Position numbers and translations under genes: made by a program. Below, in pieces: positions 19,237 through 26,937 of a DNA stretch of 64,000 bases (its first letter is position 1; each line of letters starts with the position of its first letter). Below the pieces are notes generated by a model, which was not told the DNA's origin, searched no databases, and saw nothing but the letters and a program-made list of their open reading frames with translations. This stretch comes from Lewinellaceae bacterium (GTDB lineage Bacteria > Bacteroidota > Bacteroidia > Chitinophagales > Saprospiraceae), in contig JADJUJ010000008.1 of the NCBI GenBank assembly GCA_016710765.1, positions 1 to 64,000 on the forward strand, written 5' to 3'.

Positions 19237-20277
19237 TTAGTTTTTCTTCAGCAAGAGGATATAAACGGGCAGGTGGTCGCTGTAGCCATTCATAAAACTT
19301 TCACCAACAAAGGTGCGCAGGGGGTAACCTTTGTAAGCGCCTTCGGTTTGGAACATCCAGGGCTGACGGAACACAACCGGCTTGTAGAACTGCCAGCTGT
19401 CGGAGCGTTTGTTGGTCAGCGCTTTGGAGATAATAATCTGGTCGAACAGATTCCAGGAGTCGCGATAGGCCAGGGTTCCGTTGCCATTTTTAAAGTTATC
19501 GTACATGGTGTTGTACAGTCCGTTCGCTTTCAGGTCGTCTTTTTCCGGTTGTGCTTTCAATACCTCGGTAAGGCTTTTGTTGTTGGGGTCGTCGTTGAGG
19601 TCGCCCATGATGATGATTCTGGCATTTTTATCGACCTGGAGCAGGCTATCGGCCATTTCCCGGCAAACAAGAGCTGCTTTGGCGCGCGCCCATGCAGAGG
19701 CTTTTTCTCCGCCCCTTCGGGAGGGCCAGTGGCCGACCATAATGTGAACAGGGTCTCCATCCAGCAAACCCGTCACATACAAAATGTCGCGGGTGAAATC
19801 GGTATCCCGGCTGATGGGATCGATCAGTTCCACGCGCAGCGGCCGGCTGTAAGTAGGCTGAAAGTATTTGGGTTGGTACAAAAGGCCGCAATCGATGCCC
19901 CGTTCGTCTGGTGAATCATAGTGCACAATCTCGTAGTGCCGGTCGGCCAGCGCGGGCTGCTGCACCAGGTCTTCCAATACCTTGCGGTTTTCAACTTCCG
20001 CCACACCCAGCAAAGCAACACCATCAGGGCTCACTTCCGTCGCAAGCAGACTGATCACTTTAGCCATATTGGCCTCTTTGGAAGCATAGCGCTGGCTATT
20101 CCATAGCAATTTGCCAGTGGGCAAAAAATCTTCGTCGTTGGTCAGGGGGTTATTGATGGTGTCAAACAGGTTTTCCATGTTGTAAAAACCGATGGCAGAT
20201 ACTTTGTAGGAGGCTTTTTCCTGTGCTTGAAGGAATACAGGCATCGTAAAAAGCGCAAAAAGCAGGAGTTTTTTCAT
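19237..20277 (-). CDS. Secreted endonuclease/exonuclease/phosphatase family protein
   Basis: 346 residues with an N-terminal signal peptide MKKLLLFALFTMPVFLQAQ. The metal-dependent phosphodiesterase fold (DNase I/AP endonuclease class) is shown by 'IGFYNMENLFDT' (Asn), 'LLGVAEVENRKVLEDLV' (metal-binding Glu), 'HIMVGHWPSRRGGE' (His-Trp-Pro-Ser-Arg), 'RIIIMGDLNDDPNNKS' (catalytic Asp-x-Asn) and 'YSDHLPVYILL' (Asp-His pair). It is exported and could cleave extracellular DNA or phosphodiesters. It is divergent from a TonB-dependent receptor and a DUF5689 lipoprotein; a nuclease-receptor-DUF5689 neighbourhood recurs in Bacteroidota, pointing to uptake of phosphorus or nucleic-acid fragments (inference). 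Confidence 0.88.
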   Translation of the reverse strand: MKKLLLFALFTMPVFLQAQEKASYKVSAIGFYNMENLFDTINNPLTNDEDFLPTGKLLWNSQRYASKEANMAKVISLLATEVSPDGVALLGVAEVENRKVLEDLVQQPALADRHYEIVHYDSPDERGIDCGLLYQPKYFQPTYSRPLRVELIDPISRDTDFTRDILYVTGLLDGDPVHIMVGHWPSRRGGEKASAWARAKAALVCREMADSLLQVDKNARIIIMGDLNDDPNNKSLTEVLKAQPEKDDLKANGLYNTMYDNFKNGNGTLAYRDSWNLFDQIIISKALTNKRSDSWQFYKPVVFRQPWMFQTEGAYKGYPLRTFVGESFMNGYSDHLPVYILLLKKN

Positions 20278-20392
20278 AGTTGTGTTGCTTGCGTGGGTTT
20301 AGCGCCACAAAGGAAAGGGTTTTCAAGGCGCTTTGCGGGCAGTTTGCAATTTTTTAACACCAGGCGCAGCTCAAATCTGCTTGGAGGTTTAC

Positions 20393-20400
20393 TACTTTTG
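20393..20400 (+). promoter_or_regulatory. Candidate -7 promoter box of TonB receptor operon
   Basis: TACTTTTG matches TAnnTTTG and lies 44 nt before the ATG at 20445, in the divergent intergenic region. No convincing -33 box. Confidence 0.45.
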
Positions 20401-20444
20401 TCCTTTGATTTTCCTCCCCTCTTTTTTCATTAGCCAGTTTCTAA

Positions 20445-23198
20445 ATGAACGTAAGACACTTACTCATCGGTTTGCTTACCCTGCAAGCCATGGTTTTGTC
20501 GGCGCAAACTGCTATCATTCGCGGTAAGGTTACCGACAGTGAGAGCAATGCGCCGGTGATTGATGCCGCGGTGGTAATAAACGGCACCGGCAAGTTCGCC
20601 GCTACCGCCAATGACGGCAGTTTTGAATTACAAAAAGCGCCCCAGGGTGAGCAGCGAATTGTGGTTACCCATGCGGGCTACAAACCCCTGGAACAAACGA
20701 TTAAAGTACCCAAAACTGGAAAACTGGTACTCGAACTTAGTCTGGTACGCGACCCGAATACCGATGGGCGCCCCGTTGACATTCCTACCATTACCCTGGA
20801 CGAGGCCGAGGAGGAAAGTGAAGGCGCGGGCGAAGTGGCCAATCTTCTGCATGCCAGTCGCGATGTTTTTCAAAATATTTCAGCCTACGGATGGAGTTTT
20901 TTCCGCTTCCGCGAACGCGGATATGACTCCGAATTTTTTCCCCTGTACCTCAACGGTGTAAGCATCAACGACCCTGAAACCGGTATTGCCTTTTATTCCG
21001 ACTTTGGTGGTCTGAACGATGTGCTGCGCAACCGAGAAAGCAGCATTGGTATGGATGCCGCAGATTTTACCCTGACTGAAATTGGTGGTGCCACGCTGCT
21101 GGATACCCGCGCCAGCGTACAACGCAAGCAAATTCGGGCCTCCTACGCCGTCAGCAACCGTAGTTACACCAACCGGGTGATGCTTACGGCCAGCTCAGGC
21201 TTGATGCCTGGCGGCTGGGCCGTTTCTGCTTCCGCCAGCCGGCGCTGGGCACAGGAGGGTTATTTTGATGCAACTTTTTACGATGGTTATTCCTACTTTT
21301 TGTCGGTAGACAAAAAATTTGGCAGCCAACACAACCTTAACCTGACCGTTTTAGGCGCCCCAACCAAGCGGGGCAGAAGTGGCGATACCTTCCAGGAAAT
21401 GTTTGACCTGGCCGGTTCCATCCGTTATAACCCATTTTGGGGCTATTGGAACGGTGAAAAGCGCAATGCCTATGTTCGCTATGGTAACAAACCCATTGAT
21501 TTGTCGCGCTACGACTGGACGCCCAACAACCGTACGGCACTGATGTTTACCTCCTATGGGCAATCGGGAAAACGCGGGGATACCCGGCTCGACTGGTTCA
21601 ACGCCAACAACCCGATGCCTGATTACAACCGTCGTCTTCCTTCTTCCTTTGAGGACCCTACAACTGGCGCTGAATGGGCCCAGTTGTTACGCGATAACGA
21701 AGACCTGCGGCAACTTGATTGGGCTGCCATGTACGAAGCCAATACGATCAATACCTCTACAGTAGAGGATGCCAACGGTAGCGGAACCGCCTTTACTGGC
21801 AAGCGCTCGCAATATGTCGTGGCTGATTTCCGGTCCGATAGCCGTGAACTGGGTTCTAACCTGACGTTCCGGCACCAGCTGAATTCCAGGCTTGCCTTGC
21901 AGGCTGGTGGAAAGTACCAGTATTATCTGGGTGAAAACTTTAAAGTACTCGACGACCTTCTGGGTGGTGATTATATCCTCGATTGGGACCGTTTTGCCCA
22001 GCAGGATCAGCCGGAAAATCCGCTGGCCAGAGACAATGATTTGCGCATCCCCAATCACATAGTGCGGGAAGGCAATACCTATGGGTACAATTACAATGAA
22101 AACATCCGCTCCGGTGGCGGATGGCTGCAGTTACAGGGTAACTTGCGTAAACTTTCCGGGTTTGCCGGGGTAGAGCTGAATACCCAAACCATGTGGCGGG
22201 AAGGAAAAATGCAAAACGGGCGTTTCCCCAACGAATCACTCGGCGAATCGGATAAACTGCAATTCAACACTTATGGCCTGAAAGGCGGGGTGACCTGGAA
22301 ACTAAACGGCAGAAACTACCTGTATGCCAACGGCTTCTCCGGTACCCGTGCACCTTTATTTCAGGACATTTTCCTGTCGCCACGTATCCGCAACCAGCAT
22401 GTGGATAACCCCACCGTCTATAAGATCCAAAGCGTTGAAGGCGGTTACCAACTTCGTGCGCCGAACATGAAAGCCCGTGTGACAGGTTACTTCACCACCT
22501 TCGAAGACCAGATCGATGCATTCATGCTTTTCCAACCCAGCGTCGGTGTATTCGGAACCATGCTGCAAACGGGCATCAACCGCCAGCATGCTGGCGTTGA
22601 AATGGCCATCGAGGCCAAGCCCATCGTAGGTTGGACCTTCAGCGCCGCAACCAACCTGGGCAAGTACATCTACACCAACCGGCCTTCGCTGTACCTGACA
22701 CTCGACAATACCGCTGAGTTGGTACTCGATGGTGTGACAGTTTACCAGAAGAACTATTACGTGCCGCGCACACCGCAAACCACAGCATCTGTATCGGCAA
22801 AATATGAGAGCCGCAGGTTCTGGTTTGCCTCTTTGACGGCCAACTGGGCGGATAACCTTTGGTACGATTTCGACCGCTCGCGCCGCACGGCTGGTTTTGT
22901 CGAGACCTTCGAGCCTGGGTCAGAAATCTGGCACACCGTGCTCGATCAGGAAAAGGCGCCGGCAGCCTTTACACTAGATTTCTTTGGTGGAAAATCCTGG
23001 CGCATCAAAACCAAGTATTTCCTTTACCTCAATGCGGGTATCAACAATATTTTGAACAATCAGAATGTCATCATCTCTGGTCGGGATGCTTACCGCAATG
23101 GCTACGCCAACGACTCTACCGACCCAAGGCTCTATACAAGCGAACTCATTTATGCGCCGGGACTCAATTATTTTATCGGGCTTACCCTGCGTATGTAA
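20445..23198 (+). CDS. TonB-dependent receptor with carboxypeptidase-like N-domain
   Basis: 917 residues. A signal peptide (MNVRHLLIGLLTLQAMVLSA) is followed by a CarboxypepD_reg-like beta-sandwich, 'IIRGKVTDSESNAPVIDAAV', to about residue 105. An acidic linker follows, then a plug domain with 'YGWSFFRFRERGYDSEFFPL' and 'LNGVSINDPETG' (residues 150-180). The rest is a 22-strand barrel ending 'APGLNYFIGLTLRM'. The barrel carries an N-terminal extension as in SusC-type receptors, but there is no SusD gene; instead a DUF5689 lipoprotein follows after 66 nt. It imports a substrate across the outer membrane with energy from TonB. The divergent secreted nuclease suggests a nucleotide or phosphate-containing substrate (inference). 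Confidence 0.9.
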   Translation: MNVRHLLIGLLTLQAMVLSAQTAIIRGKVTDSESNAPVIDAAVVINGTGKFAATANDGSFELQKAPQGEQRIVVTHAGYKPLEQTIKVPKTGKLVLELSLVRDPNTDGRPVDIPTITLDEAEEESEGAGEVANLLHASRDVFQNISAYGWSFFRFRERGYDSEFFPLYLNGVSINDPETGIAFYSDFGGLNDVLRNRESSIGMDAADFTLTEIGGATLLDTRASVQRKQIRASYAVSNRSYTNRVMLTASSGLMPGGWAVSASASRRWAQEGYFDATFYDGYSYFLSVDKKFGSQHNLNLTVLGAPTKRGRSGDTFQEMFDLAGSIRYNPFWGYWNGEKRNAYVRYGNKPIDLSRYDWTPNNRTALMFTSYGQSGKRGDTRLDWFNANNPMPDYNRRLPSSFEDPTTGAEWAQLLRDNEDLRQLDWAAMYEANTINTSTVEDANGSGTAFTGKRSQYVVADFRSDSRELGSNLTFRHQLNSRLALQAGGKYQYYLGENFKVLDDLLGGDYILDWDRFAQQDQPENPLARDNDLRIPNHIVREGNTYGYNYNENIRSGGGWLQLQGNLRKLSGFAGVELNTQTMWREGKMQNGRFPNESLGESDKLQFNTYGLKGGVTWKLNGRNYLYANGFSGTRAPLFQDIFLSPRIRNQHVDNPTVYKIQSVEGGYQLRAPNMKARVTGYFTTFEDQIDAFMLFQPSVGVFGTMLQTGINRQHAGVEMAIEAKPIVGWTFSAATNLGKYIYTNRPSLYLTLDNTAELVLDGVTVYQKNYYVPRTPQTTASVSAKYESRRFWFASLTANWADNLWYDFDRSRRTAGFVETFEPGSEIWHTVLDQEKAPAAFTLDFFGGKSWRIKTKYFLYLNAGINNILNNQNVIISGRDAYRNGYANDSTDPRLYTSELIYAPGLNYFIGLTLRM

Positions 23199-23264
23199 TG
23201 CTACATGCTTTATATTGTATCACTTTTTGCCATCACAACTTGAATCTACAAATCCAAATTTGAT

Positions 23265-24581
23265 ATGAAATACTTGAAAATTTTGCTTCCGCTTGCACTG
23301 ATGGTTGGCCTCGCTGCTTGTGTTAAAACGGAATTTGATGAACCGCCACTCGGTGGCGAACCGATCAATATTACGGCCAATGCTACCATCAAAGCCCTGA
23401 AAGCCCTGCACATCACTCCCGGCGGTTACGACAAGGTGGTTGATGACATGATCATCAGTGGCGTTGTGGTGATGGACGACCGTTCTGGCAACTATTACAA
23501 AACCCTTGTTATTCAGGATTCAACCGGTGGTATTGAAGTGAAATTCAACGATGGTTACCTGTACAACCAGTACCCGGTTGGTCGCAGAATGTACATCAAA
23601 TGTCAGGGCTTGATCCTTTCCGATTACAATGGCCTGACCCAACTCACCGGCAGCACCGTCGAACAAGGCGGCCAACTATCTGGTGTAGGCATTACTGCCG
23701 CTCAAATTCGGGATAAAGTGGTAAAAGGACCTATTTCCGATACACCACCAGTGCCCCGCGTCACAACCCTCGGCGCAATCAATGCCGATATGGTTAGCAC
23801 CCTGTTGCAATTCAATGATGTGGAGTTCATCAAAGCAGATACGGGTAAAACCTATGCTGATCCGGTAACCAAGTACAACCTGAACCGCACCATAGAAGAT
23901 TGCAACAGCCTGCAAATCATCCTGCGCAGCAGTGGTTATGCAGAATTTGCTGGCGCTTTGACGCCCGGTGGGAAAGGCACGATTACGGGGGTATTGGGCA
24001 TCTATAATGGCACTTACCAGTTCTTCATCCGCGACACCTACGATGTGCAGATGGAAGGCGAACGTTGTGGTGCAGTTCCGGCTACTGGACTGACCAGCCT
24101 GAATGAAACCTTTGATGGCACCAGCACGAACGTGGATGTCGACATTATTGCCTGGACGAACATTGCCGTACAGGGCAACCGGATCTGGCGCGGAGCATCT
24201 TTCTCCGGAGATAAATTCGCCTCCGCGACGGCCTATAATTCCAGTCTGGCCGCCATGGAAACCTGGTTAATCACCCCTCCCATCGACCTGCGCACACAGA
24301 AGTCCCTTAACTTTCAATCCAGTTCCGGGTATTACGTGCACGATGGCCTGAGCGTTTGGGTATCTACCGATTTCAATGGACAAAACCCGTCTGCGGCTAC
24401 CTGGACGCAGTTGAATTTTACCAAGCCTACACCCAATGCCAGCGGTTATTCCGATTTCGTTTCCTCTGGAAACATTGCGCTGCCGGTATTCAATGGCAAA
24501 GGCTGGATAGGTTTTAAATACTCGGGTGATACCAATACAAATACAACGACCTGGCGTTTCGACGACGTGATCGTTCAGTAA
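23265..24581 (+). CDS. DUF5689 lipoprotein with choice-of-anchor/DUF5017-like C-domain
   Basis: 438 residues. The lipobox 'LMVGLAAC' at residues 13-20 predicts a lipoprotein, probably outer-membrane surface exposed. The N-terminal part 'DDMIISGVVVMDDRSGNYYK' and 'TLVIQDSTGGIEVKFN' (residues 65-110) is the OB-like DUF5689 module, continuing with 'YPVGRRMYIKCQGLILSDYN'. From about residue 280 a jelly-roll domain begins with 'SLNETFDGTSTNVDVDI' and ends 'GWIGFKYSGDTNTNTTTWRF', typical of choice-of-anchor J/DUF5017 modules. It follows the TonB receptor and probably acts as its substrate-binding partner, replacing SusD (inference). A strong terminator follows. Confidence 0.82.
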   Translation: MKYLKILLPLALMVGLAACVKTEFDEPPLGGEPINITANATIKALKALHITPGGYDKVVDDMIISGVVVMDDRSGNYYKTLVIQDSTGGIEVKFNDGYLYNQYPVGRRMYIKCQGLILSDYNGLTQLTGSTVEQGGQLSGVGITAAQIRDKVVKGPISDTPPVPRVTTLGAINADMVSTLLQFNDVEFIKADTGKTYADPVTKYNLNRTIEDCNSLQIILRSSGYAEFAGALTPGGKGTITGVLGIYNGTYQFFIRDTYDVQMEGERCGAVPATGLTSLNETFDGTSTNVDVDIIAWTNIAVQGNRIWRGASFSGDKFASATAYNSSLAAMETWLITPPIDLRTQKSLNFQSSSGYYVHDGLSVWVSTDFNGQNPSAATWTQLNFTKPTPNASGYSDFVSSGNIALPVFNGKGWIGFKYSGDTNTNTTTWRFDDVIVQ

Positions 24582-24601
24582 TTTGTGATTTCTACAAGCA
24601 G

Positions 24602-24676
24602 GGTGCCTGATCGGGCTTTCAAGTTGACAAACCAGCGTTTGTCGGTTGTGAACGCCAAATCAGGCACCTTTTTTGT
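24602..24676 (+). terminator. Branched rho-independent terminator
   Basis: An outer 10-bp perfect stem GGTGCCTGAT (24602-24611) with ATCAGGCACC (24659-24668) is followed by a T-rich tail. Within the 47-nt loop a second hairpin can form from TTGACAAAC with GTTTGTCGG. It ends the receptor-DUF5689 transcript. Confidence 0.85.
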
Positions 24677-24739
24677 TTTTTACCAAACAGGGTGCTGAAA
24701 AAAGCAACGTTTTGCACCTTGGTGCGTTATTTTTACCTT

Positions 24740-25372
24740 ATGATTCGGTATCTCTTTGTATTGTTATGGTGTTGCAGCTGCAGTTTATTGCAGGCGCAGG
24801 ATCCGGTAATCCCACCTGTGTTCCCGGTGGACACAGCCTTGGGAGAAGTTCCCATGACCCCGAATGATTATACCGGATTTTGGCGTGGCGACTATCCAAA
24901 CCCCCGAAAGGCCTTGCTCATGTCGTTTATTTTGCCAGGCTCCGGTCAGGCGTACAACCGGAAATGGTGGAAAATACCCCTGGTATATGCTACGCTGGGC
25001 GGTTTAACCTGGCTGGAGGTCAACAATTACAATTTTTATAAGGGTTTTCGCGACAATTACAAATGGGCGGTAGACGGTGACCCCGGTACCAACCCTATAG
25101 ATGAGCCTTATATCAGCCTGGATGCAACCGATCTTAAATATTACCGCGACCAATCCAGGCGTACGCTTGAACAAAGTTCCCTGGTTCTTGGTTTGGCTTA
25201 TTTGTTGGTAGCAACCGATGCGTTTGTTGATGCCCACCTCGCGAGTTTTGACGTCAGTGATGACTTGAGTTTTAAACTGGTTCCCAAAGCCCAGATGACC
25301 CCGGGTTGGGGCCCTTCTTATGGACTTGGGATTTCCATACCCCTGGGAGGCACTGCGCCCCCCAGACCATAA
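24740..25372 (+). CDS. DUF5683 domain membrane protein
   Basis: 210 residues from the ATG at 24740 (MIRYLFVLLWCCSCSLLQAQ, a signal peptide); an upstream in-frame ATG at 24692 would add 16 unlikely residues. The conserved core is 'NPRKALLMSFILPGSGQAYN' followed by RKWWKIPLVYA, then 'GLTWLEVNNYNFYKGFRDNY' and 'SLVLGLAYLLVATDAFVDAH' with 'LASFDVSDDLSFKLVP' at the end. This pattern, including P-G-x-G-Q-x-Y-N, defines DUF5683 proteins found throughout Bacteroidota, usually near envelope or chromosome-partition genes. Function unknown; two or three membrane-associated helices are likely. Confidence 0.82.
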   Translation: MIRYLFVLLWCCSCSLLQAQDPVIPPVFPVDTALGEVPMTPNDYTGFWRGDYPNPRKALLMSFILPGSGQAYNRKWWKIPLVYATLGGLTWLEVNNYNFYKGFRDNYKWAVDGDPGTNPIDEPYISLDATDLKYYRDQSRRTLEQSSLVLGLAYLLVATDAFVDAHLASFDVSDDLSFKLVPKAQMTPGWGPSYGLGISIPLGGTAPPRP

Positions 25373-26168
25373 ATTTGTAGGCTTGAAAACAGTATTTGAA
25401 AGCGAAAGTGATAGTTTTGATGTAACGCGGAAACACTTTATCGAGAGTCTGCGTTTTCCCACCATAGCCATTTTGGTGCTGTGGGTGGTGCACGCCTATC
25501 AGGTGCTGGGTGGCTGGGATGCTGGTGCTTACGGTATTATTTCCAGGCGCTGGTATGGTTTCTGGGGAATCCTGACAGGACCGCTCGTACATGGCAGTTG
25601 GGAGCACCTTATTTCCAATACTTTTCCTTTGTTTGTGCTGCTTATAATCATGCAGTATTTCTACCGGAAAGTTGCGCTGCGGGCGTTCTGGGTGATCTAT
25701 TTTCTGACGGGGATTTGTGTTTGGGTACTGGCGCGGCCAGTGTCTCATATTGGAGCAAGTGGTATTGTCTACGGCATGGTTGCCTTCATTTTCTGGAACG
25801 GTATCTTTCGCAGGAGTTTGCGATCCATCATGCTGGCCCTCATCGTGCTGGTATTGTACAGCGGAATGTTCATGGGAGTCCTGCCCGATCAGGAGGGCAT
25901 CTCCTGGGAAAGCCACCTGTTGGGTAGCCTTGTAGGTATTTTTACTTCTTTTTGGTTTAAACGCGAATTGGAGGATGACGAAATGGAGTCAGACGAGCAT
26001 CCTTTTGCAGATGAGCGGTACCTTGAAAAACAGTATTTCCTTCCCCGCGACGCCTTTGACAAAACCAAAGCACAGCGCGCCATGGAAGCGGAAGAAGCGC
26101 GCATACTACACGAACAACAGAACAACACATTTTTTCCGCCTTTCTGGCAACAGAACCGCACCTGGTGA
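25320..26168 (+). CDS. Rhomboid family intramembrane serine protease
   Basis: About 260-282 residues. Six hydrophobic segments surround the signature 'HGSWEHLISNTFPLFVLL' (loop 1 to TM2), the catalytic Ser motif 'SHIGASGIVYGMVAFIFW' (GASG, TM4), and the catalytic His in 'SWESHLLGSLVGIFTSFW' (TM6). It cleaves transmembrane substrates within the bilayer. A cytosolic acidic tail of about 65 residues follows. The ATG at 25320 overlaps the DUF5683 gene by 53 nt; a TTG at 25383 (LKTVFESESDSFDV) would leave a 10-nt gap and is a credible alternative, since residues 1-21 look unlike the rest. Cotranscribed with the DUF5683 gene. Substrate unknown. Confidence 0.9.
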   Translation: MDLGFPYPWEALRPPDHKFVGLKTVFESESDSFDVTRKHFIESLRFPTIAILVLWVVHAYQVLGGWDAGAYGIISRRWYGFWGILTGPLVHGSWEHLISNTFPLFVLLIIMQYFYRKVALRAFWVIYFLTGICVWVLARPVSHIGASGIVYGMVAFIFWNGIFRRSLRSIMLALIVLVLYSGMFMGVLPDQEGISWESHLLGSLVGIFTSFWFKRELEDDEMESDEHPFADERYLEKQYFLPRDAFDKTKAQRAMEAEEARILHEQQNNTFFPPFWQQNRTW

Positions 26169-26374
26169 GGCGTTTAGATGGGTTTTAGCCTTTGGCCTTT
26201 TGGTGTTGGTCTTTGGTTTCAACCTCATCTTACATAACCGTATGGGTGTAATTTATCAATCCTTACTTTGGTTATAATGCTTTGAAAACCAAATATTTAA
26301 TGCTTCGGGGCAAAGCCAAAGACTAATGGTTAACACCCAGCTTACGGTATTGGATTTTTTAGGCCCGTAGGGCC

Positions 26375-26572
26375 GGCATTATGGTAGCATAGCGCGGCCA
26401 GTTATTCGGAATGCCGTAGGCATGGCATTTCAATGTTGACGATTCATGGTTGTGTTTATTTGAAACAGCCCCAAATTGCTGATGTAAAGGTGAAATTTGT
26501 CCAAGTTTCAGCGGTTTAATGCCATGCCTATGGCATTCTGGACCAAGATCTGCGGTATGCTACCATAATATT
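26375..26572. repeat. Large nested inverted repeat (REP/MITE-like), element 1
   Basis: Outer arms GGCATTATGGTAGCATAGCG (26375) and GCGGTATGCTACCATAATAT (26552) are near-perfect inverted copies. Inside them lie inner arms GAATGCCGTAGGCATGGCAT (26409-26428) and ATGCCATGCCTATGGCATTC (26519-26538), each also partly palindromic, and the innermost TGAAAC/GTTTCA pair. The whole can fold into one long stem of about 200 nt. There is no open frame. It lies in the 769-bp gene-free region between the rhomboid gene and the M1 peptidase gene. Confidence 0.75.
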
Positions 26573-26620
26573 AAAAATAGGGGGCTGTAAAGATATCCCT
26601 TAGAGGTGCGCGATAACAAG

Positions 26621-26766
26621 AAAGCCCGGAGGGCTGGCATATTATAGTAGAGAGCGACCCTGAATACCGCGACGGTGTCATTACTGGTGCGATGCCTCCG
26701 GTTAGGACACGGCCGAAGTTTCAATTGTCCTCCATTTTTCTATAATATGTCAACCCTTCGGGCTTT
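26621..26766. repeat. Large inverted repeat (REP/MITE-like), element 2
   Basis: Left arm AAAGCCCGGAGGGCTGGCAT continuing ATTATAG (26621-26647) pairs with right arm CTATAATATGTCAACCCTTC continuing GGGCTTT (26740-26766), with a few mismatches. Each arm ends in a small GCCC..GGGC hairpin. Related in style to element 1, whose left edge also carries GGCCCGTAGGGCC-like bases at 26361-26374. The rest of the 26169-26937 gap holds AT-rich sequence and a short GTAG..TTCG..CTAC hairpin near 26872-26891, but no gene. Confidence 0.7.
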
Positions 26767-26937
26767 CACCGTTTTGAAGTGCATCCGAGTCGGCCGTTAT
26801 TCCTGTCTGTTTGGAGCTTACTGCCAGGAAATTGCCCTGCCGATTTGTTGAATTTTGTTGTTTAAAAAACCGTAGTCCTTCGGGGTTCTACTGTGTTGTA
26901 TTGCCATTTGTCGGTCTTTAAAAGGCGAAAGTCCAGC

